Assembly: GCA_963755055.1 (NCBI GenBank)
Contig: CAVWIS010000018.1
Location: 248,001-312,000, forward strand
Direction of reading: 5' to 3'
DNA length: 64,000 nt
Source of the DNA: AP-16 sp963755055
GTDB taxonomy: Bacteria > Pseudomonadota > Alphaproteobacteria > Rhizobiales > Xanthobacteraceae
The notes beneath the pieces are model-generated. The model saw only the letters and a list, made by a program, of their open reading frames with translations, searched no databases and was not told the origin of the DNA. This document shows, one piece after another, positions 32,717 through 42,829 of the stretch; positions within the stretch are counted from its first letter, which is position 1, and the number at the start of each line of letters is the position of its first letter. The translations under genes and the position numbers were made by a program.

Positions 32717-35700
32717 ACATCTCGGAATTCTGCATCCGGCATCCCGTCGCCACGACTTTGATGTCGGCCGCGCTCGTCGTCAGCGGCGTCTTCGCCTACA
32801 TGGTCCTCCCCGTCGCGGCGCTTCCACGCACCGAGTTTCCTGTCATCAACGTGTCGGCGTCGCTGGCCGGCGCTTCGCCGGACACCATGGCGAACTCCGT
32901 CGCCACTCCGCTGATCAAGCAGTTCTCCGCCATTGCCGGCATCGACACGATCAGCGCCACGAGCTCCCAGGGCTCGGTGTCGGTGGCGCTGCAGTTCGCC
33001 CTCAACCGCAACATCGATGCCGCCGCCGCCGACGTGCAATCCGCGATCGCGCGGGTGCAGAAGCAATTGCCGGCCGAGATGACCGACCCGCCGAGCTATC
33101 GCAAGGTCAACCCCGCCGATGCGCCGATCCTGATCCTGACGCTCAGCAGCACCATTGCGCCGCTCCAGGAGATGGATGCCTTCGCCCAGCAGGTGATCTC
33201 GCCGGCGCTGTCGACGATCGACGGCGTTGCCCAGGTGCAGGTCCTCGGCAGCCAGAAATATGCCGTCCGCGTGCAGCTCAATCCTGATGCGCTCGCCGCC
33301 CGCGGGATCGGCGTCGACGAGGTCCAGCGGCGGTCGCGGCGGCGAACGCCAATACGCCGATCGGCACCCTGAAGAATCCGAAGCAGTCGCTGACCATCCA
33401 GGCGCAGACCGAATTGTCGAATGCCGATCAATTCCGCAACATCATCGTGGCGACGCGCGGCGGCCGTCCGATGCGGCTCGGCGATCTGGCGGTGGTGACG
33501 GATTCGGTCGAGGATAATCAGACCGCGAGCTGGTACAACGGAACCCGCGCGATCATTCTCAGCGTCTACCGCCAGCCGGGAGCGAATACCGTCGAGGTGG
33601 TCGACCGTATCAAGGCGCTGCTGCCGAGCTTCGAGAGCCAGCTGCCGCGGGCCGCGGCGCTCAACGTGCTCAACGACCGCTCGACCTCGATCCGCGATGC
33701 AGTGCACGACGTGCAGCTGACGCTGGCGCTGACCGTCGCGCTCGTGATCCTGGTGATCTTCCTGTTCCTGCGCCGCGTCTCCGCTACGGTGATTCCGGCG
33801 CTCGCCGTCCCCATCTCGCTGATCGCGACATTGGGCGCGATGTACCTGCTCAATTTCAGCATCGACAACATCTCGCTGCTCGGCCTGACGCTCGCCGTCG
33901 GCCTCGTGGTCGACGATGCGATCGTGATGGTCGAGAACATCCATCGCCACATGGAGGAGGACGGCCTCGGGCCGTTCGAGGCTGCGCTGAAGGGCAGCCG
34001 CGAGATCGGGTTCACCATCATCTCGATCACGGTCTCGCTGGTGGCGGTGTTCATCCCGGTACTGCTGATGGGCGGCATCATCGGCCGCATCTTCAACGAG
34101 TTCGCCGTCGTGGTGACCGCCGCGATCATGGCGTCGGCCTTCGTCTCGTTGACGCTGACGCCGATGCTGGCGGCAAAGATCCTGCCCCGCCCGACCGCCG
34201 ACGAGCGGCCAACGGGGTGGAGCGCCTGGTTCGAGCGCGGTTTCGCCGCGGTGCTGCGCGGCTACGATCGCACCCTGCTCACCAGCCTGCGCCACAAGCC
34301 GTGGATGCTCGCGATCTTCTTCCTCACGCTGGCGGGCACCGTCTGGCTGCTGATCGTCACGCCCAAAGGCCTGTTTCCCCAGGAGGACATCGGGCAGCTG
34401 TCGGTGTCGACCGAGGCGCGCCAGGACGTCTCGTTTGCCGCCATGGTCGGGCTGCAGCAGCGGGTGGAGGCGGCCTACCGCGCCTCGCCGCATGTCGCCA
34501 ACGTGGCCTCCATCGTCGGCGGGACGGCGCTCAACGCCGGCAAGCTCTTTGTCGAGCTCAAGCCGCGCGGCAACCGGCCGGCGCTGCAGAAGGTGCTTTC
34601 CGACCTGCGCCGGGACACCGAAGGCATTGCCGGCATCCGGGCCTATGCGGTGCCGGTGCAGAACCTGCGGATCGGCGGACGTTCGAGCCGGGCCGAGTAC
34701 CAGTTCGTGGTGCAGGGCATCAACCGGCCGCAGCTCTACGAGTGGTCGCAGAAGATGGGCGACGCGATGAGCCGCGACGCCCACTTCACCGACGTCAACA
34801 GCGACCTGCAGGTCAACGCCACGCAGGCGACGCTGGTAGTCGACAAGGACAAGGCCAGCTCGCTCGGAATCTCGGCGGGACAGCTGCGCTCGACCCTCTA
34901 TTCCGGTTTCGGCAGCCGGCATGTGTCGACCATCTACGGCACCGGCGACAGCTTTTCCGTGGTCATGGAGTTCAACGAGAAGGTCAACTGGACGACGGCG
35001 GAGCTCCCCGACGTCCGCATCCGCAACAACCAGGGAAAACTGGTACCGATCGGCGCCTTCGCGCAGATCGAGCGCACGCCGGGCTCGCTGACCATCAATC
35101 AGCTCGGGCAGCTTCCCGCCGTGACGCTGTCGTTCAACCTGCCGGCCGGCGTCTCGCTCGGCGATGCGGTGGCGCGCATCGGGCAGCTCAAGGCCGAGCA
35201 GAACTTTCCGCTAACGCTCGCCACCACGTTCGCCGGCAACGCCAAGACCTATCAGGATTCGGTGGCGAACCAGGGTATCCTGCTGCTCGCCGCGGTGGTG
35301 ACGATCTATATCGTCCTGGGGATCCTGTACGAGAGCTACATCCATCCCTTCACGATTCTCACCGGCCTGCCGTCGGCGGCGATCGGCGCGCTGGTGGCGC
35401 TCAGGCTGTTCGGCATGGACCTGAGCCTGATCGCGGTGGTCGGCCTCTTGATGCTGATCGGCATCGTGAAGAAGAACGCCATCATGATGATCGACGTCGC
35501 GCTGGTCGCCCAGCGCGAGGGCAGGGCGCCGGCCGACGCGATCTACGACGCCGCGCTGCTGCGCTTCCGGCCGATCATGATGACCACGCTGGCGGCACTG
35601 CTCGGCGTGCTGCCGATCGCGGTCGGCGTCGGGGCCGGCGCGGAGCTCCGCCAGCCGCTGGGCGTGGCGCTGGTCGGCGGCCTGCTCGTCTCCCAGGTGC

Positions 35701-35822
35701 TGACCCTGTACATGACGCCGACGCTCTACATCTACATGGAGCAGCTCGCGGCCGGCACGCGGCGCCTGTCCGGCAAGATCGGCAGGCGGGCGAAAGACGA
35801 GGCCCGCGAGGCGGGAGCGTGA
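32713..35822 (+). pseudogene. RND multidrug efflux transporter (MdtB/AcrB type), frameshifted
   Basis: The first frame begins MNISEFCIRHPVATTLMSAA and runs through the porter domain to DALAARGIGVDEVQ, then shifts near 33330. The second frame resumes AVAAANANTPIGTLKNPKQS and continues through GLTLAVGLVVDDAIVMVENI, with the proton-relay acids of helix 4, to LTLYMTPTLYIYMEQL. Restoring one missing G near CAGCGGCGGTC gives 1036 residues, normal for the family. The gene overlaps the adaptor gene by four bases (ATGA). Substrates cannot be predicted. No outer-membrane factor gene is nearby. Confidence 0.86.
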
Positions 35823-35827
35823 CCGGC

Positions 35828-37075
35828 CTACATCGTCGGATTGGCGTATTTGCCGCCGAGGGCGTGAAGCCCGTAGGCGGCCCCGGCGATGTCGAAGTTG
35901 AACGAGAAGTGCTGGTTGATCGCCATGAGGTCGCGCAGGTGGCGCTGCAGCGGGTCCCGGGTGTAGAGGCCCTGCGCCCCGTAGCACGACCACAGCGTCT
36001 CCACCGCCTCGCGCGACTGGCTCACTGCGAGGGCGGACTGCGCGCGGAACCTGAGCTTGGTCTCGAGGTCGGGCACCTCATGGCGCGCGGCGGCGGCGTG
36101 GAGCTCGATCGCCGACCGGCGCAGCAGGTGGCGCGCCGAGTCGATCAGGCAGCGGGCGCGGCCGACCTTGATCTGCACCGCCTGGAAATCCGCCACCCGG
36201 GCGCCCGTATAGGTGCCTGACCGTTTGGCCATGGTCTCCACGAAAAGCTCGTAGGCGCCCTCGGCGGCGCCGAGCGCCGCCGGCGCCAGCGGGTGGGCGG
36301 AAGCCGCAACGATCGGGATGCCGAACAGGGGGCCGGTGTTGAGGGCGCCGCCCGGATGCTCGAGCCCGCCGCGGCAGCGCTGCAGCGCCAGCGCCCGGCG
36401 CTCGGGGACAAAGAGCTCGGTGACCGCGACATCCTTGCTGCCGGTGGCCGCCATGCCCATGGTGTGCCAGGTGTCGATGATCTGGTAGTCGGTCTTGGGC
36501 ACCAGGCAGAGCCGCCAGTCGATGACGGTCTTGCCGTCGTCGTCGTAGACCGAGATGGCGAGCATGTTCCAGTCGGAATTGTCCACCGCGGAGGAGAACG
36601 GCCAGCGGCCGTTGACGATGAACCCGCCCGGAGCCTTGCGCCCGCGGCCGGCGGCAAGCGCGATGGACGAGGCGATCAGCGCGTCCGGGTTGGCGTCCCA
36701 CACCTCGTGCTGGGTCTCGGGATCATAATATCCGAGAATCCAGTGATGGCAGGCGACGTTGCCGACGTTCCAGGCCGTGGACGGGCAGCCGCGCGCCAGC
36801 TCCGCCGGAATGTCGACGACGGCCACGAAGTCGAGCTCCATGCCGCCGAAAATCTTCGGCTGGTGAAAGCGGAAGAGCCCGGTCTCGTGCAGGAGCTGCT
36901 CGTTCTCGCGGATGAGCATCCGCGCATCCTCGGCCTGCCGGGCGCGCTCGCGCAAGACCGGCACGATCTCGCGGGCGCGCCGCATCGCCTCGTCGGCGCC
37001 GATGGCGGAAAAGTCGCGCCGCACGGACTGGGGCAGCGTTCCCACCATGTCGTTCGCGGCGTCCGGACCAACCAT
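35828..37075 (-). CDS. Acyl-CoA dehydrogenase-fold flavin-dependent monooxygenase
   Basis: A 415-residue protein of the group D flavin monooxygenase family (HsaA, HpaH/C2-hydroxylase, DszC-like). It has the N-terminal helical domain (MLIRENEQLLHETGLFRF), the central beta domain (GFIVNGRWPFSSAVDNSDWN and TWHTMGMAATGSKDVAV), and the C-terminal four-helix bundle ending AHALGG-like GLHALGGKY. FMNH2 or FADH2 from a partner reductase would be used for hydroxylation or C-S cleavage. No reductase gene is next to it. It is divergent from a sulfonate/aromatic-type ABC importer, suggesting that the importer brings its substrate. GAGGGAG precedes the start at 37075. Confidence 0.85.
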   Translation of the reverse strand: MVGPDAANDMVGTLPQSVRRDFSAIGADEAMRRAREIVPVLRERARQAEDARMLIRENEQLLHETGLFRFHQPKIFGGMELDFVAVVDIPAELARGCPSTAWNVGNVACHHWILGYYDPETQHEVWDANPDALIASSIALAAGRGRKAPGGFIVNGRWPFSSAVDNSDWNMLAISVYDDDGKTVIDWRLCLVPKTDYQIIDTWHTMGMAATGSKDVAVTELFVPERRALALQRCRGGLEHPGGALNTGPLFGIPIVAASAHPLAPAALGAAEGAYELFVETMAKRSGTYTGARVADFQAVQIKVGRARCLIDSARHLLRRSAIELHAAAARHEVPDLETKLRFRAQSALAVSQSREAVETLWSCYGAQGLYTRDPLQRHLRDLMAINQHFSFNFDIAGAAYGLHALGGKYANPTM

Positions 37076-37259
37076 GCCACTCCCTCTCAACGCTTCGCAT
37101 CAGCGTCTCGTACGTTGCGCCGCCGCGCAAGGCCTTCCGGCAAGACGACCGGCGGGAATGGCGGCGCCGGGCGACGTCCTTTCCAGCCTTCGGCGGCGTG
37201 CTAAGCTCGACTGCGAAAAGCCGGTCGACCAGCCGGCCGACGAGCCCGGGAGGAATTTC

Positions 37260-38246
37260 ATGACCACCGCATCATCGCTTGCACGCGGCGCCGCCATGGG
37301 CGCGCTGTTGGCGTTCGCCGCGGCGCCCGCCGCGCTCGCCGAAACCATCACCGTGACCCATTGGGGCGCGGCGTTCTACGGCGCGCCCTATGCGGTGGCG
37401 ATGGAGAAGGGGTTCTTCAAGTCGCGCGGCGTCGACGTCACCGGCGTGCTGACCTCGACGGGCGGTGGGACCTCGGTGCGCAACACTTTGGCCGGCGACC
37501 TGCCGTTCGGCGAGGTGGCGCTGCCGGCTGCGATCGAGGCGATCCGGGCGGAGCAGCCGATCAAGATCGTATGCGCGGGCGTCGAAAGCGTTGCCGACAT
37601 CCTGTGGATCGCCAAGCCCGACTCTCCGATGAACTCCATCAAGGACATCGTCGGGAAGAAGATCGGCTTCACCTCGCCGGGCTCGGTCACCAATATGCTG
37701 ATCCTGATGGCGATGAAGGCGCAGGGGATCGACCGCTCCTCGGTGACGCTGGTCCCGGCCGGCGGCATCGGCGCCAACCTCGCCGGTGTGCTGAGCGGTG
37801 CGATCGACGCCGGCATGACTGGCGAGCCGCTGTGGTCGCAGGAGAAGGCCAAGATCAAGCCGGTATTCTGGACCAAGGACGTGCTGCCCGCCAACATGAC
37901 CCAGACGGTCGGCATCGTGACCGAAGAGTTCGCCAAGGCGCATCCGGAAAAGATCCGCGCATTGATCGAGGGCCGCCGCGAGGGGGTGAAATTCATCCTG
38001 GCGCATCCCGACGAGGCGGCCGGGATCGTGGCGAAAGCCTACAACATCGACGCCGCGCTCACCCGTGAGGTGTTTCGGCATTTTCTGGAGATCGGCTACT
38101 GGAGCGAGGGCGCGTTCGACTACGCCGCCATGGACCGCATGGTCGAAGGCCTGCAGATCGTCGGCAAGCTGAAGGGACCGATGGACTGGAAGAAGGTGGT
38201 CGAGGCAGGCTTCCTGCCGCCGGATCTGCAGGCCAAGGGACACTAG
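37260..38246 (+). CDS. ABC transporter substrate-binding protein, NMT1/SsuA-like
   Basis: A 328-residue exported protein with a signal peptide ending ALAE (about residue 28). The NMT1/ThiY-like fold is suggested by ETITVTHWGAAFYGAPYAVA, MEKGFFKSRGVDVTGVLTST, FGEVALPAAIEAIRAEQPIK and IVGKKIGFTSPGSVTNMLIL. Relatives bind sulfonates, taurine, nitrate or pyrimidines. The start at 37260 is preceded by GGGAGGAATTTC. The ATPase gene follows 12 bases later. The exact ligand is unknown. Confidence 0.88.
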   Translation: MTTASSLARGAAMGALLAFAAAPAALAETITVTHWGAAFYGAPYAVAMEKGFFKSRGVDVTGVLTSTGGGTSVRNTLAGDLPFGEVALPAAIEAIRAEQPIKIVCAGVESVADILWIAKPDSPMNSIKDIVGKKIGFTSPGSVTNMLILMAMKAQGIDRSSVTLVPAGGIGANLAGVLSGAIDAGMTGEPLWSQEKAKIKPVFWTKDVLPANMTQTVGIVTEEFAKAHPEKIRALIEGRREGVKFILAHPDEAAGIVAKAYNIDAALTREVFRHFLEIGYWSEGAFDYAAMDRMVEGLQIVGKLKGPMDWKKVVEAGFLPPDLQAKGH

Positions 38247-38258
38247 GGTTTTCGCACG

Positions 38259-39068
38259 ATGGCGGAGCTCCGCGCCCGGCTCAGCGGGGTCAGCAAGACG
38301 TTTGCCACGGCCGGGCAGGGCGACGTGCATGCGCTCGGGCCGATCGACCTCGATCTCGCGGCCGGAGAATTCTTTGCCGTGGTCGGACCTTCCGGCTGCG
38401 GCAAGACCACGCTGCTGGAGACGCTCGCCGGGCTGACCGCGCCGAGCGCCGGTCGCGTGACCTTTGACGGCGCTCCGGTCGAGGGCGAGGTCCCCGAAGG
38501 CGTCGGCGTCGTGTTCCAGGAGGACGCGAGCTTTCCCTGGCTCACCGTCGCCGACAACATTGCCTTCGGGCTCGCCCGCGCCGGCGTCGCGGCCGATGAG
38601 ATCCGCGCCCGGGTCGACTATGCGATCTCGTTCATGGGCCTCAAGGCTTTTTCGCGTGCCTATCCGGCGCAGCTCTCCGGCGGCATGCGCCAGCGCGTCT
38701 GCATTGCCCGCACCCTGGTGCTGCAGCCGAGACTGATCCTGCTCGACGAGCCGTTCGGCGCCCTCGACCAGCAGACCCGGCTCTTGATGGGTGACGAACT
38801 GTTGCGGCTGTGGCGGGAAACCGGCGCCACCGTGCTGCTGATCACCCACGCGATCGACGAGGCCGTCATGCTCGCCGACCGCGTCGGCATCATGTCGGCG
38901 CGCCCCGGCCGCTTCATCGAGGTTCTTCCCACCGGATGGCCGGCCGCGCGCTCCTCGGCCATCGTCGCCGAGGAGGCGTTCGGAAAGCTGACCGGCCACG
39001 TCTGGTCGAAATTGCGCGGCGAGGCGATGCGGGCGCTCGGCCGCGACGCCGACGCCGCCGGAGGCTGA
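38259..39068 (+). CDS. ABC transporter ATP-binding protein, SsuB/TauB-like
   Basis: A 269-residue ATPase with Walker A GPSGCGKTT, signature LSGGMRQRVCIARTL, Walker B LILLDEPFGALD and switch histidine in LLITHAIDEAV. The TLLETLAGLTAPSAGRVTFD stretch is typical of the nitrate/sulfonate/bicarbonate family. It sits between its binding protein and two permeases and ends four bases before the first permease. Confidence 0.93.
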   Translation: MAELRARLSGVSKTFATAGQGDVHALGPIDLDLAAGEFFAVVGPSGCGKTTLLETLAGLTAPSAGRVTFDGAPVEGEVPEGVGVVFQEDASFPWLTVADNIAFGLARAGVAADEIRARVDYAISFMGLKAFSRAYPAQLSGGMRQRVCIARTLVLQPRLILLDEPFGALDQQTRLLMGDELLRLWRETGATVLLITHAIDEAVMLADRVGIMSARPGRFIEVLPTGWPAARSSAIVAEEAFGKLTGHVWSKLRGEAMRALGRDADAAGG

Positions 39069-39072
39069 AGCG

Positions 39073-39824
39073 ATGGGCAGCGTCGCCCGGGTCCAGCTTG
39101 CGCTCGTGCTCGGCTTCGTGGTGCTGCTCGAGCTCCTGACCCGCCTCGGCGCGATCAGCCGTCTCGTCATGATCCCGCCGAGCCGCATGGCCACGCACCT
39201 CATCGACATGCTGGCGGCCGGCGAGCTCAATGGCGCGATGGCGCAGACGTTCGCCAACGTGGCGATCGCCTTCGCGCTCGCGGTGGCGGTCGGATGTTTT
39301 TCGGCATCGTGATCCACGCGCAGCCGCGGCTGCGCCGGCTGGTCGACCCGCTGCTCGCCTCGTATTACGCCGTGCCGTTCTTCGTGTTCTATCCGCTGCT
39401 GGTGGCGATCTTCGGGCTCAACCGCTGGCCGCTCATCTTCATCGGCTTCGCCTTCGGCTCGGCCGCCATGGTGATCGCCACCCTCAACGGCCTCGACCGG
39501 GTGCCGCGGGTGCTGCGGAAGGTCGCCCGCGTGCACCGGCTCGGCCGCGCCGAAGAGGTTTTGCGCATCGTGCTGCCGTCCGCCACGCCGCATCTGCTGG
39601 CCGGATTGAAGCTCGCGCTGGCGTACTCGTTCATCGGCGTGATCGCCGGCGAGTTCATCCTCTCGGGCGAGGGCCTTGGCCACGCCATCGCCTACGCCTA
39701 CGACAGCTTTGACAATCAGACCATGTATGCGCTGATGCTGTTCGTCGTCGTGCTGGCGATCGCCCTCAACGCCGCGCTGCATATCTGGGAGCAGCGCGTC
39801 CTGGCGAGGAGGCGGCGGACATGA
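39073..39824 (+). pseudogene. ABC transporter permease (SsuC-like) 1, frameshifted
   Basis: The first frame encodes VQLALVLGFVVLLELLTRLG, PPSRMATHLIDMLAAGE and FANVAIAFALAVAVG, then ends at TGA after 79 codons. The second frame resumes MFFGIVIHAQPRLRRLVDPL and carries the permease loop LGRAEEVLRIVLPSATPHLL and the final helices. One base appears lost near 39297 (GTCGGATGTTTTTC); restoring it gives 250 residues, the usual length. The end overlaps the second permease start by four bases. Confidence 0.84.
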
Positions 39825-40618
39825 GCGTCGAGCAGCCGATCGCCCCCGCGACCGCCCCGGCGGACCATCGCGCGCGCCGGATCGTCGACGCGGTGCTGCT
39901 GCTGGTCGCTTTGGTCGCGGCCTGGCAGGCGCTCTATGCGGCGGTCGGCGACGTTGCGGTGACGTCTCCGGCGGCGACCCTGGTGCATGCTTCCCGGCTC
40001 GTGCGCTCGCCGGTGTTCTGGAACCACGCGCAGGCAACCGCGCTCGCCTTCGCGGTGTCGCTCATGATCTCCTCGGTGGGTGGCGTCGCCTTCGGCCTCG
40101 CGCTCGGCTTCCACCGGTTCTCCGGACTGGTCGCCGAGCCGATCCTCGCCGCGCTCTACACCTTGCCGAAAGTCACGCTCTATCCGCTGGTGCTCCTGGT
40201 GTTCGGCCTCGGCATCTCGGCAAAGATCGCGTTCGGCGTCATGCACGGGATCATCCCGGTGATCCTGCTCACCCTCAACGCGGTGCGCAACATCGACCCC
40301 GTGCACCTGAAGACCGCGCGGGTCATGAGGCTGACCCCGCTGCAGACCGCCACCACGGTGCTGGCACCGGCGGTGACACCGGAAATCTTCACCGGCCTGC
40401 GCGTCGGCTTCTCGCTCACCCTGCTCGGCGTCATCATCGGAGAAATGTTCGCCTCGCAGCGCGGCCTCGGCTTCATGCTGATCAACGGCATCAACACCCA
40501 CGACGTGCCCACCATGATGGCGGTGGTGTTGCTGATCGTGGTGTTCGCCGTGACGGCAGGCACCCTACTGCTCGCCGCCGACCGCCGGCTGCATGGACCA
40601 AAGATCGGTAATCGGTGA
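39821..40618 (+). CDS. ABC transporter permease (SsuC-like) 2
   Basis: A 265-residue inner-membrane permease with about six helices. Landmarks are PVFWNHAQATALAFAVSLMI, ILAALYTLPKVTLYPLVLLV and the ATPase-docking loop RVMRLTPLQTATTVLAPAVT. FGLGISAKIAFGVMHGIIPV and GEMFASQRGLGFMLINGINT are typical of the family. The importer therefore has two distinct permeases, a heterodimeric channel, rather than one homodimer as in classic SsuABC. Confidence 0.92.
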   Translation: MSVEQPIAPATAPADHRARRIVDAVLLLVALVAAWQALYAAVGDVAVTSPAATLVHASRLVRSPVFWNHAQATALAFAVSLMISSVGGVAFGLALGFHRFSGLVAEPILAALYTLPKVTLYPLVLLVFGLGISAKIAFGVMHGIIPVILLTLNAVRNIDPVHLKTARVMRLTPLQTATTVLAPAVTPEIFTGLRVGFSLTLLGVIIGEMFASQRGLGFMLINGINTHDVPTMMAVVLLIVVFAVTAGTLLLAADRRLHGPKIGNR

Positions 40619-40803
40619 TCAGTATTGGTAATCAGCGCCGAGCGATGGCGCATGCCGCGCCGGCGCAAGGTTCGCGCACATGAGAAATATGCAAGTTTAG
40701 ATTGATTGATGCCGATTAGAACTTGCGGACCATCATGCCCTTGCTCCAGACATGAAGCAGCGCGTCGCAGCAGGCAACGCGAACTCTCGGCGGAGGTAAT
40801 TTG

Positions 40804-42195
40804 GTGGAGATCTCGGAAGACACGCCGTCGCGGCTCGTCATCACGCTCGGCTCGCGCAACTACCTTTGGACCAGATATGTCTTCGACAAGACGTCGGGCC
40901 GGGCGCAGCTGGAGCGGCGCTATCTGATCTTCCCGCGCCGGTCGGTCGAGGTCGCGCTCGCCGATATCGTGGCGGCCGACCCGATCGTGTTCGGGACCGA
41001 GGACAATACAAACTACTACGTTCTCATCAAGCTTAAGTCCGGCAAGACCTACTGGTGCGCCGGCGGGAGCCAGGAGACGAGCGTCGCGGCGGCTCAGCGG
41101 ATCCGCGGCTTCCTCGGCCTGGCGGAGCCCGGGCCGGAGGCCAATCCGGTGCCGCGGAGGACGCGCTGGCTGGCGACTGCCGTCACGGTGCTCGGCGTGA
41201 TCGCGGTGGTGGTCACGATCGCCGGGCAGGCGATCAGGCTCTTCGTGCTCCCGGCCTGCGACTCGCAGGCCGCGCTGGGGCCGGCGACCGACCTCCTCAA
41301 GCGCAGCCTTGCCAATGTGTCCTCCTCGGTCTCGCTCGGCGAGGCCAGGACGGTCGCCACCGTCGATCGTGAGGTCCGATGCCAGGCGGTCCTGACCGTT
41401 CCGGGCGGGACCAGGACGGTGGGTTACAAGGTGTTCTGGGAGGGCTGGACGGCAAAAATCCAGGTCACCGGGGTGGTCGGCTCCGACAAGCTCGATCCGG
41501 CGCGCATGGCCGCGATCGACGCCGCGAGCCGGGACTTCATGAAGCGCGCGCAAGGGTCGCATCGCACCGGCAACCCGCCGCGGCAGGCCGATCCCGCGGT
41601 GAAGCCGCTGCTCGATACCCTTTTCACCACCTCCGATCTCGCCGGCAAGACGCTCGCCGCCTCGGAGGTCAAGGGCGCGATCCGCTGGTTCAATGCCGGC
41701 GACATCGTCGGCTCGGTCTACGTTCTCGCCGGAACCGGCGTCGACGATACCGACAAGCTGCCGGCCGACGAGGCGACCCGGAAGCAGACCCGCGACAATG
41801 TCGTGCGCTTCTCCGACGAGTTCGGCCGCTATCTGGATTTTCAGGTCCGGGTTTTCGCCGCCATCGCCGACGCGAGCCTCAGCGCCATGAGCAACGCGAC
41901 GCCGGAGGAGTGGGAGAAGAGCGAGATCAAGCCGAAGCTCGACGAGCTGCGCGCCACGATGGCGCAGACCATGGGCAGCGATCTGATCGCCACCACCTAT
42001 GACGGCCTGACTGACCAATGGCGGATGGACCGCGTCGCCGTCGTGGCGGCGGCGATCCCGACGGCGATCCGTTTCCTCACCGCCGAGCAGGCGCGCGGGC
42101 TGAGCCAGCAGGCCCTCCAGGTGGTCGATTATCTGAAGAACCCGCAGGTCCAGGGCGAGGTCCGCAAGCTCGCCGCCGCCGTGATCAAGCAGTAG
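40804..42195 (+). CDS. Hypothetical protein: PH-like N-domain, one membrane helix, long soluble C-domain
   Basis: A 463-residue protein of no family I recognise. The start is probably GTG at 40804, seven bases after GGAGG at 40792-40796; TTG at 40801 is closer than ideal. Residues 1-105 form a beta-rich segment (SRLVITLGSRNYLWTRYVFD, NTNYYVLIKLKSGKTYWCAG) resembling bacterial PH-like domains. One helix (WLATAVTVLGVIAVVVTIAG) spans about 120-142. The remaining 320 residues are hydrophilic, rich in helices and partly alternating (LLDTLFTTSDLAGKTLAASE). The gene stands alone between the ABC importer and the convergent leuD. Confidence 0.7.
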   Translation: MEISEDTPSRLVITLGSRNYLWTRYVFDKTSGRAQLERRYLIFPRRSVEVALADIVAADPIVFGTEDNTNYYVLIKLKSGKTYWCAGGSQETSVAAAQRIRGFLGLAEPGPEANPVPRRTRWLATAVTVLGVIAVVVTIAGQAIRLFVLPACDSQAALGPATDLLKRSLANVSSSVSLGEARTVATVDREVRCQAVLTVPGGTRTVGYKVFWEGWTAKIQVTGVVGSDKLDPARMAAIDAASRDFMKRAQGSHRTGNPPRQADPAVKPLLDTLFTTSDLAGKTLAASEVKGAIRWFNAGDIVGSVYVLAGTGVDDTDKLPADEATRKQTRDNVVRFSDEFGRYLDFQVRVFAAIADASLSAMSNATPEEWEKSEIKPKLDELRATMAQTMGSDLIATTYDGLTDQWRMDRVAVVAAAIPTAIRFLTAEQARGLSQQALQVVDYLKNPQVQGEVRKLAAAVIKQ

Positions 42196-42219
42196 GTCGC
42201 GTCGGGGGCGCCAGCGCAG

Positions 42220-42826
42220 CTACAGCCAACTGATCTCCCCGGCCTGCTGTCGCTCGAACGCCGCGATCGCCTCGCCGTGGGAGAGCGTGAGCGCGATCTC
42301 GTCGACGCCCTGGACGAGGCACTCTTTGCGGAACGGATCGATCTCGAAGCGGTGCACCGCGCCGGATGGCGCCGTGACCTCCTGGCGCTCGAGGTCAACC
42401 CGCACGTGGGCTCCGGGTTTTTCCGTGATCTCCTGGCGCAGCGCCGCGACCGTATCGGCCGGCAGCACGATGGGCAGAAAGCCGTTCTTGAACGAGTTGC
42501 CGTAAAAAATGTCGCCGAAGCTCGGCGCGATCACGGCGCGGAAGCCGTAGTCGTAGAGGCAGTAGACCGCGGCCTCGCGCGACGAGCCGCAGCCGAAATT
42601 CTTGTCCGCCACCAGGATGCGGGCATCGCGGTAGGCCGGCTGGTTGAGCACGAAGCCGGGTTTCTCCGCGCCGCCGTCGTCGAATCTGCAGATCATGGAA
42701 CAGGAAGCCGCCGTAGCCGCCCTTGCGCGGCCGGCTCAGGAAGCGGGCGGGCACCACCTGGTCGGTGTCCACGTTGGGCGCCGCCAGGGGGGCCGCCACC
42801 GCGTCGAGTTTTTCGAACTTTTCCAT
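42220..42826 (-). pseudogene. leuD: LeuD-like hydratase small subunit, frameshifted
   Basis: The first frame starts MEKFEKLDAVAAPLAAPNVD and reaches GGYGGFLFHDL; the second resumes RFDDGGAEKPGFVLNQPAYR with the swivelling-domain core ILVADKNFGCGSSREAAVYC and YGNSFKNGFLPIVL. One extra C near 42692 separates them; removing it gives 201 residues, normal for LeuD. With LeuC it forms the aconitase-family isopropylmalate isomerase or a related hydro-lyase. It starts three bases after leuC ends. Its partner genes suggest a specialised substrate. Confidence 0.87.
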
Positions 42827-42829
42827 GGG

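Noticed and set aside
40619..40803. GGTAATCAG/GGTAATCGG short repeats as an operator
   Set aside because: The copies are imperfect and few, with no regulator nearby to support a binding site.
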